Positions 50,224 to 58,745 are shown, counted from the stretch's first letter. The stretch: 64,000 nucleotides of DNA from Halanaerobium sp046541575 (GCA_046541575.1 JBKHDA010000002.1:9413-73412); one strand, 5' to 3'. Notes: generated by a model not told the origin, from the letters alone. Numbers and translations are program-made.

Positions 50224-51390
50224 ATGAAAATTACAGTTGCAGGGGCCGGTTATGTTGGTCTCTCTAACGCTGTTTTACTTGCGCAAAATCATGAGGTAAC
50301 AGCAGTAGATGTGGTTGAAGAAAAGGTTGAGATGATCAACAGACGAGAATCTCCGATAGTTGATGCAGAGCTGGAAGACTATCTGGAAAATAAGGAATTA
50401 GATTTAAAGGCAACAACTGATTCGCTTAAAGCATACCGTGAGGCAGACTATGTTATTATTGCAACACCGACAAACTATGATCCGGATCAAAATTATTTTA
50501 ATACCAGAACAGTGGAAGCGGTTGTGGCAAATGTACTATCTTTTAATGAAGATGCGGTCATGATTATTAAATCAACAGTTCCGGTTGGTTACACTGAAGA
50601 ACTAAGAGATAAATTTGACACAGAAAATATTATTTTTTCACCGGAATTTTTAAGAGAGGGTAAGGCTCTTTATGATAATCTTTACCCATCTCGTATTATT
50701 GTGGGAGAGCAGTCTGAAAGAGCTGAAGAAATTGCTGATCTTTTAGTTGAAGGTGCAGAAAAAGAAGATATACCAGTTTTATTTACAGACTCAACTGAGG
50801 CTGAGGCAATTAAACTTTTTGCAAACACTTATCTGGCGATGAGGGTTTCCTTTTTTAATGAACTGGATACTTATGCTGAGGTCAGAGACCTTGACAGCAA
50901 ACAGATTATTGAGGGAGTTGGTTTAGATCCCCGGATTGGAAATCATTATAACAACCCTTCTTTTGGCTATGGCGGCTACTGTCTGCCAAAAGATACCAAA
51001 CAGCTGCTTGCTAATTACGAAAATGTTCCCAATAATATTATGCAGGCAATTGTTGATGCCAACCGGACCCGAAAAGATCACATTGCTGAAATGATTGTCA
51101 AGCAGCAGCCGGAAAAGGTCGGGGTTTATCGTTTAACAATGAAGAAAAACTCTGATAATTTTAGGCAGTCATCTGTGCAGGGAGTAATGAAGCGGATTAA
51201 AGCTAAGGGAATAGAGGTAGTTGTTTATGAACCAGCTTTAGAAGATGACGAATTTTACCGCTCCAGAGTAATCAAGGACTTAGATGAGTTTAAAGCAGAA
51301 TCAGAAATCATTATAGCTAACAGAATGGCCAAAGAACTGGAAGATGTAGAAGATAAGGTTTATACAAGAGATTTATTTAATAATAATTAA
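50224..51390 (+). CDS. UDP-glucose/nucleotide-sugar 6-dehydrogenase
   Basis: This NAD-dependent enzyme oxidises a UDP-sugar, most likely UDP-glucose to UDP-glucuronate. The 388-residue product has MKITVAGAGYVGLSNAVLLA (NAD-binding), IIATPTNYDPDQNYFNT, STVPVGYTEE, and the active-site FGYGGYCLPKDTKQLLANY with Cys253. It resembles the shorter Ugd class found in capsule loci. I choose ATG 50224 after GGGGAG; an upstream in-frame start has no basis. It may feed surface polysaccharide together with the Wzz-like protein. Confidence 0.9.
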   Translation: MKITVAGAGYVGLSNAVLLAQNHEVTAVDVVEEKVEMINRRESPIVDAELEDYLENKELDLKATTDSLKAYREADYVIIATPTNYDPDQNYFNTRTVEAVVANVLSFNEDAVMIIKSTVPVGYTEELRDKFDTENIIFSPEFLREGKALYDNLYPSRIIVGEQSERAEEIADLLVEGAEKEDIPVLFTDSTEAEAIKLFANTYLAMRVSFFNELDTYAEVRDLDSKQIIEGVGLDPRIGNHYNNPSFGYGGYCLPKDTKQLLANYENVPNNIMQAIVDANRTRKDHIAEMIVKQQPEKVGVYRLTMKKNSDNFRQSSVQGVMKRIKAKGIEVVVYEPALEDDEFYRSRVIKDLDEFKAESEIIIANRMAKELEDVEDKVYTRDLFNNN

Positions 51391-51406
51391 ATAATTTTAA
51401 AAGGAA

Positions 51407-51453
51407 GCCACCCGGATTAAGTCGAGATTATCGACCCGATTCGGGTGGTTTTT
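51407..51453. terminator. Bidirectional terminator after ugd
   Basis: CCACCCG (51408-51414) pairs with CGGGTGG (51442-51448), followed by TTTTT; an inner GTCGA...TCGAC stem adds stability. It overlaps the stop of the convergent gene at 51452. Confidence 0.85.
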
Positions 51454-51925
51454 AAAATTCTATTCCTCCTGTAATAATAATTCCTGCATCAGCAAAAGGG
51501 AGAATATCCAGTCTAAAAGGCTCTTTTCTGAGTCCAAAGCCAAAAACTGCTCCCGGAAATGTCCCCATCTCATGCATCCAGGTTTCATATTTTCCATCTT
51601 CATCATCATAACCATGAATTATCCCATAGGTAAACTTTGCAGTAATTTCTATTTCGCCAATTGAGCTCAGTAAATAATGGCGGCCTCTATAAATATAAAC
51701 TGTGTTTTGGTCATATGTGTTTTTGAAAAAAGCAATTCCATTTAAATCATTATTGGAGTAATGTCTTTCAAATCCAATTAACTGCTGGTGATTATTTTGA
51801 TAATCTTTTTGACTGTAGTGATGAGTATAATAATTTGTCTGTAGATAATAATTTTCTAATTCAGCGGCTCTAATTGGAACCGCTAATAAAATTATAATAA
51901 TTACAATTAAAATCTTATATCTCAT
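51452..51925 (-). CDS. Predicted small outer-membrane beta-barrel
   Basis: This 157-residue exported protein has a signal peptide at about 1-20 (ILIVIIIILLAVPIRAAE). The mature part, QLIGFERHYSNNDLNGIAFF then KNTYDQNTVYIYRGRHYL and KFTYGIIHGYDDEDGK, ending IITGGIEF, resembles an eight-strand barrel family of proteobacteria with the pattern iEYxxxxxxGaaxFxNSxxqxSxYxYxGkxw. The C-terminal Phe fits outer-membrane barrels. Assignment is from pattern memory, without a search. RBS GGAGGAGG is upstream. It follows a DUF2330 gene on the same strand. Confidence 0.65.
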   Translation of the reverse strand: MRYKILIVIIIILLAVPIRAAELENYYLQTNYYTHHYSQKDYQNNHQQLIGFERHYSNNDLNGIAFFKNTYDQNTVYIYRGRHYLLSSIGEIEITAKFTYGIIHGYDDEDGKYETWMHEMGTFPGAVFGFGLRKEPFRLDILPFADAGIIITGGIEF

Positions 51926-51976
51926 TTTTTTAATGCCTCCTCCAGTATTTATAGAGGATTAACTATAAGTTTATTT

Positions 51977-53347
51977 TTAATTTTCCAACCAGAATCTGCT
52001 TCTATTATCACTGAGCTCCTGCTCCCCTCGAAAAGCAAAACCACTGTAAGGTGTCCAACCAATAATTTCTGTTACATAAAAAACATCGTTAATTTTTACC
52101 ATTGAAGGCATTGAATCTATTGGATCCCGCATTTTAATATGACCATCTTTGCTACTGTACCCTTTTATTGTAACATTTTTTCCTTCAGCTGCAAAATTTT
52201 GAAGCAGGGCTTCAGTTTTAGCATTAAATAAGACTTTGCCATTAACTGCGGCAGCCATCCAGGGATACATTCTGCTGCCCATTCTCGTTTCTACCTGGCC
52301 GCTGATGCTTTCTATGTTTTTATTAACCTGATATGGATAATCTTGATCTGCTCTGCAGTCAATATAAGTAGTTCCCTGATAAACGATTTTGTTTTCCAGT
52401 AATTTTTCAATTTTTTGGTCAACTAATAAATCATTATTAAAATTAGCTAAGTCCTCCTTGATAGACCAGTTTAAAAGTTTAATCTTTTTGTTTGCGTTAG
52501 TTACATCAGCGCTATCTTTATTATCTTCATTATATAAAGAATTATCTTTAGTAAACAAATTGATAATATTGCTGGATATATAAGCAGTGTCTGCATAATT
52601 TAAATTAACTTGATCATTTTTTTCTTTAATTCTGCTTTGTTCGATCCCTTTATAGTTAACTAGATTTTGATCAGTTAAAATCAATAAACTAATTTCACTT
52701 ATCCCGTGATCAGATTTAGTTATTTCCAGAGGATAATAAAGATTTTTGCTTTTAAATTGATAAGAAATAGCCTGATTGATTTCCGGTTCTGGCCCAACTT
52801 CAATGGTGTCAAAAACAAAATAATTATAATCGCGCTCTATATAATTATTGATTGTTTTCTGCAGGGAATCCGGTATTTTGGGATTGTTTTCTCCCTTTTC
52901 TTTAAGATAGTCATTAACCCAGCTGACAAAATGATTTTGATTTAAAACTTCCACTACAAGAATATCATGTGAACCGATAACAACTTCTTCTTTGATTTCT
53001 GCGGCCGGAGTTTCTGGCCCGGAACTTCTTGAAATCGGCTGTCTTAATTCATTAAAGGCCTCCTTGAAAATAAATTCGTTTGCCCTTCTTAAAATATCTC
53101 TGCTCGATTTTTTTACTGTTGGTTTAGAAGGCAGCGGCAGCACCTGAAGCACCTTTGTTGGTTCTGAAGCATATAATTCTGTTGATAAAATTAAAATTTC
53201 CTCTTTTCCGTTCCAGGCAATTAAAGCATCCTGGCTGGGCTCGAAAATATCTACTCCAGCAGTAAATGGTATTGATCCCCGATCAGCACTGGCAGTTATC
53301 GAGAAAATAGCAGCGATAATAAAGGTTAAAATAATGGTTTTTTTCAA
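51977..53347 (-). CDS. Exported DUF2330-like protein
   Basis: This 456-residue exported protein has a signal peptide at about 1-21 (TIILTFIIAAIFSITASA). The segment DRGSIPFTAGVDIFEPSQDALIAWNGKEEILILSTEL followed by LQVLPLPSKPTVK matches the N-terminal hallmark of DUF2330 proteins (EPxQ, IxWxG, LPxPS). The C-terminal third (about 330-456) is a different beta-rich part with two Trp-rich stretches. Function is unknown. The start is TTG 53345-53347 with AGGAGGG upstream. It is probably cotranscribed with the small barrel gene downstream (52-bp gap). Confidence 0.65.
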   Translation of the reverse strand: MKKTIILTFIIAAIFSITASADRGSIPFTAGVDIFEPSQDALIAWNGKEEILILSTELYASEPTKVLQVLPLPSKPTVKKSSRDILRRANEFIFKEAFNELRQPISRSSGPETPAAEIKEEVVIGSHDILVVEVLNQNHFVSWVNDYLKEKGENNPKIPDSLQKTINNYIERDYNYFVFDTIEVGPEPEINQAISYQFKSKNLYYPLEITKSDHGISEISLLILTDQNLVNYKGIEQSRIKEKNDQVNLNYADTAYISSNIINLFTKDNSLYNEDNKDSADVTNANKKIKLLNWSIKEDLANFNNDLLVDQKIEKLLENKIVYQGTTYIDCRADQDYPYQVNKNIESISGQVETRMGSRMYPWMAAAVNGKVLFNAKTEALLQNFAAEGKNVTIKGYSSKDGHIKMRDPIDSMPSMVKINDVFYVTEIIGWTPYSGFAFRGEQELSDNRSRFWLEN

Positions 53348-53460
53348 TTTTAGCCCTCCTCATAAAATTTTATATTATATAATTCGACCTATAGAGTCTA
53401 TATTCCTGCCTGCTGACTAAGAAATAAAGGGGTATTATTACTGGTATGCCTTTATTTTTA

Positions 53461-53469
53461 TGATATAAT
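53461..53469 (+). promoter_or_regulatory. Extended -10 promoter of the methyltransferase gene
   Basis: TGATATAAT at 53461-53469, the same 9-mer as upstream of the TPR and mannosidase genes; no clear -35. Confidence 0.5.
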
Positions 53470-53490
53470 CACTTTAAAGAGGTGAAAATT

Positions 53491-54150
53491 ATGGATTTAT
53501 TTACTCTGGCAGCACCGGTTTTTGATCTGGCAATGAAAATTTCAGGCCACAATAAAGTCCTGGTTGAGCTGGGAAACATGATAAAAAAAGATGAGTTAAA
53601 AAGGCATTCTAGCGGCAGTGGAAATCAGTTAAATCTGGGCTCGGATTTTTCCAAAAAAGAGCAGGCAATAAAACTGCTGGATCTTGGTGGGGGAACTGGA
53701 GAGTTGATTAATTATTTACCTAAAAATTTAGAAATAACAATTGCTGATCCTTCTGAGGCAATGCTGGAAAAGGGTAAGGCTAAAGATTTCCAACAGGAGG
53801 TAAAACACATACTTGCAGATGGAGCAGATCTTCCATTTGAAGATAATACTTTTGATTATCTTATAATTTCTGATGCACTTCATCACTTCCGCCAGGTAGA
53901 AGCAGCGTTACAGGAATCGGCTAGAGTTTTAAAAAATGGAGCTAAAATTTATGTATTGGAATTTGATCCGCGAACAACTTTTACTAAAATAATTATTTTT
54001 TTCGAAAAATTGGCGGGAGAACCAGTTAATTTTTATCAGCCTGATAAATTAGCAGCAATGATGGCTGAAAACTCTCTTCAGACTGAGTATGAATATCTCA
54101 ATAAATCTCTTTATATTATATGTGCCAAAAAAAATGTGCATGCACCGTGA
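53491..54150 (+). CDS. Class I SAM-dependent methyltransferase
   Basis: This 219-residue Methyltransf_11-type enzyme has motif I LLDLGGGTGELINYL at about 64-78, ADPSEAMLEKGK (motif II), and FDYLIISDALHHFRQVEAAL with LKNGAKIYVLEFDP. It resembles UbiE/COQ5-like enzymes but is too generic to assign a substrate. ATG 53491 is used, as AGAGGTGA then lies at proper distance. Its final codons (Val-His-Ala-Pro) and the TGA stop come from a dispersed repeat copy, so the native C-terminus may have been shortened or replaced. Confidence 0.85.
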   Translation: MDLFTLAAPVFDLAMKISGHNKVLVELGNMIKKDELKRHSSGSGNQLNLGSDFSKKEQAIKLLDLGGGTGELINYLPKNLEITIADPSEAMLEKGKAKDFQQEVKHILADGADLPFEDNTFDYLIISDALHHFRQVEAALQESARVLKNGAKIYVLEFDPRTTFTKIIIFFEKLAGEPVNFYQPDKLAAMMAENSLQTEYEYLNKSLYIICAKKNVHAP

Positions 54151-54168
54151 ACCTGTCGAAATTTGTTG
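54134..54168 (+). repeat. Dispersed intergenic repeat, copy 7
   Basis: ATGTGCATGCACCGTGAACC then TGTCGAAATTTGTTG. It is the same family as 36901 and 41099. The TGA inside ACCGTGAACC is the stop codon of the methyltransferase gene, exactly as for the mannosidase gene. Confidence 0.8.
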
Positions 54169-54302
54169 TAATATCTTGTTTCTATAGTCGTTTAGAGCAA
54201 ATAAATAAAAAGCTGTCAGAAAGTAGAATAATGTCTAAATTTTGTTTTAGAATTCTAATAATTTCGAATACCGAAAAAAGGCCAATAAAAGATGTGAAAT
54301 AT

Positions 54303-54331
54303 TTGACAGCAGAATTGTAAAGTATTATACT
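54303..54331 (+). promoter_or_regulatory. Promoter of the pyruvate:ferredoxin oxidoreductase gene
   Basis: TTGACA (54303-54308), 17-bp spacer, TATACT (54326-54331), then a roughly 50-nt leader with RBS GGAGGG. Confidence 0.8.
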
Positions 54332-54384
54332 AAAAGAGGACAAAACAATAAAAATTTACCTTATTAATAGGAGGGAAAGTTATA

Positions 54385-57300
54385 ATGGCAAAACAAATGA
54401 AGACCATGGATGGAAACACTGCTGCAGCTCATGTAGCTTATGCTTTTACAGACGTAGCGGCTATCTATCCTATTACTCCTTCATCTCCGATGGCTGAATT
54501 AGTTGACTCATGGAGTGCTAACGGTCGTAAGAACATTTTCGACCAGGAAGTGAAGTTAACTGAAATGCAGTCTGAGGGAGGAGCAGCTGGTGCAGTACAC
54601 GGTTCCTTAGTGGCAGGCGCTTTGACAACTACTTTTACAGCTTCTCAGGGATTATTACTGATGCTGCCTAATATGTATAAAATCGCCGGTGAATTATTAC
54701 CTGGTGTTTTTCATGTTAGTGCACGTACTGTTGCTACACATGCTCTTTCAATTTTTGGTGATCACTCTGATGTAATGGCTACTCGTCAAACAGGTGTCGC
54801 TATGATTGCTTCCGGTAGTGTTCAGGAAGTTATGGACTTAGCGGGTATTGCTCACCTGGCATCCATTAAATCAAGTGTTCCGTTTATGCATTTCTTTGAT
54901 GGTTTTAGAACATCTCATGAGTATCAAAAAATAGAAGTTTTAGATTATGATGATCTGTCAGAATTGGTTGACTACGGAAAGGTTAGCGAATTTAGACACA
55001 GAGCATTGAATCCTGAGCGCCCTGTAACAATGGGTACAGCTCAAAACCCTGATATTTTCTTCCAGGCACGTGAGGCTGCTAATGGATTTTATGATGCAGT
55101 ACCTGATATTGTAGAAGATTATATGCAGGATATTTCCGAATTGACAGGTAGAGAATATCATCCATTCAATTATGTTGGGGCAGAAGATGCTGAATATGTA
55201 ATTGTGGCAATGGGTTCTGTAACTGATACTATTGAAGAAACAGTTAAATACTTAGTTGATCAGGGAGAAAAAGTTGGTCTGATAAAAGTTAGACTTTATC
55301 GTCCATTCTCCGAAAAATACTTCATGAAAGCTCTTCCAGAAACTGCTGAGAAGATTGCTGTATTAGATAGAACTAAAGAACCTGGTGCAGTAGGAGAACC
55401 GCTTTATGAAGATGTAAGATCATTATTTTATGATAAAGAAAATCGTCCAGTAGTTGTTGGTGGACGTTATGGTTTAAGTTCTAAGGATACTACACCTACT
55501 CAAATTAAGGCTGTATTTGATAACCTTAGAGAAGATGATCCTAAAGATCACTTTACAATTGGTATTAACGATGATGTTACAAATACCAATCTTGAACCTA
55601 AAGAACATATTAATACTTCTCCAGAAGGTACAGTTCGCTGCAAGTTCTGGGGTCTTGGTTCTGATGGTACTGTTGGTGCTAATAAGAATGCTATTAAGAT
55701 TATTGGTAATAATACAGATAAGTATGCTCAGGCTTACTTCTCTTATGACTCCAAAAAATCTGGTGGTGTAACAGTATCCCACTTAAGATTTGGTGATGAG
55801 CCAATTAAGTCAACTTACTTAATTGATCAGGCTGACTATGTAGCCTGTCACAACGAATCTTATGTAGATAAGTTTGATATGGTACAGGATTTACACGATG
55901 GCGGGAACTTTGTGCTTAACTGTACCTGGTCAGAAGATGAGTTAGACGAAAAACTTCCTGCAGAAATGAAGAAGTATATCGCTGATCACGATATTAACTT
56001 CTACACAATTAACGCTGTAGATATTGCTCAGGAAGTTGGCTTAGGTCAGAGAATCAACATGGTTATGCAGACTGCTTTCTTTGAGGTAGCTGATATAATT
56101 CCTGTTGATGAAGCAATTGAATACTTAAAAGATGCTATTCAGAAATCCTACGGCCATAAAGGTGATAAGATTGTTGAAATGAATAATAAAGCTGTAGATA
56201 AGGCAATGGACGCTTTAGTTAAAATTGATGTACCGGCAGAATGGTCCAGTGCCGAATCTAAAGAAGAGGCAGAGGAAGAAGACGTGCCAGCATTTGTTAA
56301 AAATGTACTCCAGGTTGTTAATGCACAAAAAGGTGATGAGTTACCTGTTAGTACATTTGTCGGCCGTGAAGATGGACACTTCCCTCCAGGACTTTCTAAA
56401 TACGAAAAACGTGGAATCGCAGTTAATGTACCTAACTGGTTGAGCGATAAGTGTATTCAGTGTAACCAGTGTTCATTAGCCTGTCCACATGCTGTAATTA
56501 GACCATTCTTACTGGATGAAGAAGAAGCTGCTAATGCTCCAGAAGGATTTGAAACACTTGAAGCTCGCGGTAAGCAGTTGGAGGGCTTAGAGTATAAGAT
56601 TCAGGTAAGTCCTTATGATTGTACAGGTTGTGGAGTCTGTGCTGATGTCTGCCCTGTAGATGCTTTAGAAATGACCTCATTTGCAGAAATGGCAGCTAAA
56701 GAAGCAGACAACTGGGACTACGCTATTAACGAAGTATCTATTAAAGATGATTTAATGGATCCGGTTAATATCAAAGGTAGTCAGTTCCAGGAACCACTGC
56801 TTGAGTTCCACGGTGCCTGTGCAGGTTGTGGAGAAACAGCTTATGCTAAGCTTGTAACTCAGTTATTTGGGGACAGAATGTTAATTGCTAACGCTACAGG
56901 TTGTTCTTCAATCTGGGGTGGATCTGCTCCTGTATCTGTTTATTCTACTAATCCAGAAGGACATGGACCAGCCTGGGCTAACTCCTTATTTGAGGATAAC
57001 GCCGAGTATGGTTATGGTATGTTACTTGCTAACCAGCAGATCAGAGCTAAAATTGCTGACCTGATGGAAGAAGCAATTGAGCTTGACTTAGATGATGAAC
57101 TAACTGAATTAATGAAAGAAATGTTAGATAACTATAATGATGGCGAGAAGACTAAAGAAATCAAGAAGAAGTTGATGCCTTTACTCGCTAAATACAGTGA
57201 CAACGAAGTAATTGCTGAGATTGTTGACCGCAAAGAATTTATTACTAAGAAATCTCAGTGGATCTTTGGTGGAGACGGCTGGGCCTATGATATCGGTTAT

Positions 57301-57918
57301 GGAGGTTTAGACCACGTTATCGCTTCTGGTGATGATGTAAATGTATTAATCTTTGATACAGAGGTTTACTCTAATACCGGTGGACAGTCCTCTAAAGCCA
57401 GTCCAACTGCTGCAGCTGCTAAATTTGCTGCTTCAGGTAAGAAGATCAAGAAGAAAGACTTAGGCCAGATGGCTATGACTTATGGTTATGTTTATGTTGC
57501 TCAGATTTCTCTGGGTGCCAACATGAACCAGGCAATCAAAGCTATTGCAGAGGCTGAAGCATATGATGGACCTTCCATTGTAATTGCTTACTCACCATGT
57601 ATTTCACATGGACTTAAAGATGGTATGGGCTGTAGTGTTAGCCAGGAGAAAGATGCTGTTAAGGCAGGATACTGGCACTTATTCCGCTTCAACCCGGAAC
57701 TCAAAAAAGAAGGTAAGAATCCATTTGTTATGGATTCCAAAGAGCCTACAGAAAGCTTCAGAGATTTCTTACTCAGTGAGGTACGTTTCTCCTCCTTACA
57801 GAAGACATTCCCTGAGCTTGCAGAGGAGCTATTTGAAAAAGCAGCAGAAGATGCTGAAGAGCGCTATCAGTCCTATAAGAGACTGGAAAATGCTTATGCT
57901 CCTGAAGACGAAGAGTAA
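54385..57918 (+). CDS. nifJ: Pyruvate:ferredoxin (flavodoxin) oxidoreductase, single chain
   Basis: This enzyme oxidises pyruvate with CoA to acetyl-CoA and CO2, reducing ferredoxin; it is central to anaerobic fermentation. The 1177-residue product has all PFOR domains: domain I (MKTMDGNTAAAHVAYAFTDV at the start, YPITPSSPMAE), CoA and linker domains, two 4Fe-4S clusters CIQCNQCSLACP (about 690) and CTGCGVCADVCP (about 746), the proximal-cluster/TPP part GACAGCGETAYAKL and GGDGWAYDIGYGGLDHV, and a C-terminal domain with CISHGLKDGMGCS. It has its own strong promoter and terminator. Codon choice is more C-rich in places than neighbours, fitting high expression. Confidence 0.97.
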   Translation: MAKQMKTMDGNTAAAHVAYAFTDVAAIYPITPSSPMAELVDSWSANGRKNIFDQEVKLTEMQSEGGAAGAVHGSLVAGALTTTFTASQGLLLMLPNMYKIAGELLPGVFHVSARTVATHALSIFGDHSDVMATRQTGVAMIASGSVQEVMDLAGIAHLASIKSSVPFMHFFDGFRTSHEYQKIEVLDYDDLSELVDYGKVSEFRHRALNPERPVTMGTAQNPDIFFQAREAANGFYDAVPDIVEDYMQDISELTGREYHPFNYVGAEDAEYVIVAMGSVTDTIEETVKYLVDQGEKVGLIKVRLYRPFSEKYFMKALPETAEKIAVLDRTKEPGAVGEPLYEDVRSLFYDKENRPVVVGGRYGLSSKDTTPTQIKAVFDNLREDDPKDHFTIGINDDVTNTNLEPKEHINTSPEGTVRCKFWGLGSDGTVGANKNAIKIIGNNTDKYAQAYFSYDSKKSGGVTVSHLRFGDEPIKSTYLIDQADYVACHNESYVDKFDMVQDLHDGGNFVLNCTWSEDELDEKLPAEMKKYIADHDINFYTINAVDIAQEVGLGQRINMVMQTAFFEVADIIPVDEAIEYLKDAIQKSYGHKGDKIVEMNNKAVDKAMDALVKIDVPAEWSSAESKEEAEEEDVPAFVKNVLQVVNAQKGDELPVSTFVGREDGHFPPGLSKYEKRGIAVNVPNWLSDKCIQCNQCSLACPHAVIRPFLLDEEEAANAPEGFETLEARGKQLEGLEYKIQVSPYDCTGCGVCADVCPVDALEMTSFAEMAAKEADNWDYAINEVSIKDDLMDPVNIKGSQFQEPLLEFHGACAGCGETAYAKLVTQLFGDRMLIANATGCSSIWGGSAPVSVYSTNPEGHGPAWANSLFEDNAEYGYGMLLANQQIRAKIADLMEEAIELDLDDELTELMKEMLDNYNDGEKTKEIKKKLMPLLAKYSDNEVIAEIVDRKEFITKKSQWIFGGDGWAYDIGYGGLDHVIASGDDVNVLIFDTEVYSNTGGQSSKASPTAAAAKFAASGKKIKKKDLGQMAMTYGYVYVAQISLGANMNQAIKAIAEAEAYDGPSIVIAYSPCISHGLKDGMGCSVSQEKDAVKAGYWHLFRFNPELKKEGKNPFVMDSKEPTESFRDFLLSEVRFSSLQKTFPELAEELFEKAAEDAEERYQSYKRLENAYAPEDEE

Positions 57919-57962
57919 AGCTGAAGCAAAAACAGCTTAAAAATAAATATAAGAGCAAGGAT

Positions 57963-57994
57963 AAAAGACCAGCGGGACACCGCTGGTCTTTTTT
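57963..57994 (+). terminator. Strong terminator after nifJ
   Basis: AAGACCAGCGG pairs perfectly with CCGCTGGTCTT across a 4-nt GACA loop and is followed by TTTTTT. Confidence 0.9.
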
Positions 57995-58000
57995 GCGTTA

Positions 58001-58036
58001 AACGTACACCAACCGTTTGCTCAACCAAATATTTCC
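58001..58036 (+). repeat. Dispersed intergenic repeat, copy 8 (CCGTTTGC subtype), upstream of the RAYT gene
   Basis: AACGTACACCAACCGTTTGC and the following 16 bases match copy 2 (27256-27291) at about 31 of 36 positions. It lies just after the nifJ terminator and 125 bp before the transposase start codon. Confidence 0.8.
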
Positions 58037-58083
58037 AAAATTTGTTTTAAAACTATAGTTTATTATCTTTAATTAAAAAAATA

Positions 58084-58112
58084 TTGCATTTTAGGTAATG
58101 ATAATCTATAAT
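58084..58112 (+). promoter_or_regulatory. Candidate promoter of the RAYT gene
   Basis: TTGCAT (58084-58089), 17-bp spacer, TATAAT (58107-58112). Confidence 0.55.
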
Positions 58113-58160
58113 ATAGATATAAAGTAAAAAAATGGAAGAAGCAAGGAGGAGTATAAAACC

Positions 58161-58694
58161 ATGGCTTATAAAAAAAGAATCTGGTATCCGGGAGCTAAGT
58201 ATCATATCATTAGTCGAGGGAATAAGAAGAAAGACATTTTTTTAGATAAGTTGGATTTTAAAGTGTTCATGACTATTCTTAGAGAAACTAGAAAAGAACA
58301 TGCTTATTCATTATTGAGTTATTGCCTGATGCCAAATCATATTCACCTACAGCTTAAAACTTTTGATGCAGAAATCTGGAAAATTATGCGCTCAATTAAC
58401 TGGCGCTATGCTAGCTATTTTAATAAGAGATATCAGACTGTAGGCCATGTCTTTCAGGGACGTTATGTTTCTAAATTAATAGAGAATAATTATTATAACT
58501 TAGTTGTTAATCGCTACATCCATCTCAATCCAGTTAAAGACAAACTGGTATTAAAACCAGAAGATTATCGCTGGAGCAGTTATCAGGTATATTTAGGATC
58601 AGAGAAAAGTGATTTAGTCGATGAAGAAGAAATTTTGGGCTATTTTGCTGGTAAAAGAACTTTCTATGCTGATTTCATAATGAGATTTGTTTAA
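58161..58694 (+). CDS. REP-associated tyrosine transposase-like protein (RAYT, Y1_Tnp/IS200 HUH family)
   Basis: This 177-residue single-domain HUH nuclease of the Y1_Tnp type carries PGAKYHIISRGNKKKDIF (family-typical start), the HUH motif HIH at residues 60-62 in LMPNHIHLQL, and YYNLVVNRYIHLNPVK containing candidate catalytic Tyr residues, then YRWSSYQVYLG. This RGN...PNHxH...YIxLNPV pattern is characteristic of RAYTs, domesticated relatives of IS200 transposases that act on dispersed hairpin REP sequences. No IS ends are seen. RBS AAGGAGGA precedes ATG 58161. A dispersed repeat of this window lies upstream. Confidence 0.88.
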   Translation: MAYKKRIWYPGAKYHIISRGNKKKDIFLDKLDFKVFMTILRETRKEHAYSLLSYCLMPNHIHLQLKTFDAEIWKIMRSINWRYASYFNKRYQTVGHVFQGRYVSKLIENNYYNLVVNRYIHLNPVKDKLVLKPEDYRWSSYQVYLGSEKSDLVDEEEILGYFAGKRTFYADFIMRFV

Positions 58695-58721
58695 GATTGT
58701 AATAATTATCAAAAGAAAAGA

Positions 58722-58745
58722 GGCTATTGAAGATCTTCAATAGCC
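58722..58745 (-). terminator. Palindrome / terminator between RAYT and the frameshifted gene
   Basis: GGCTATTGAAGATC/GATCTTCAATAGCC is a perfect 24-bp palindrome. On the minus strand it is followed by TCTTTTCTTTT, so it terminates the leftward gene; on the plus strand there is no T run. It could also be a RAYT-related hairpin. Confidence 0.6.

Noticed and set aside
54120..54320. 66-codon open frame after the methyltransferase
   Set aside because: It overlaps the end of the methyltransferase gene and the repeat, has no ribosome binding site, and the product looks random.
57584..57940. 118-codon open frame on the plus strand
   Set aside because: It is a different-frame shadow of the nifJ 3' end; composition is not protein-like and there is no ribosome binding site.
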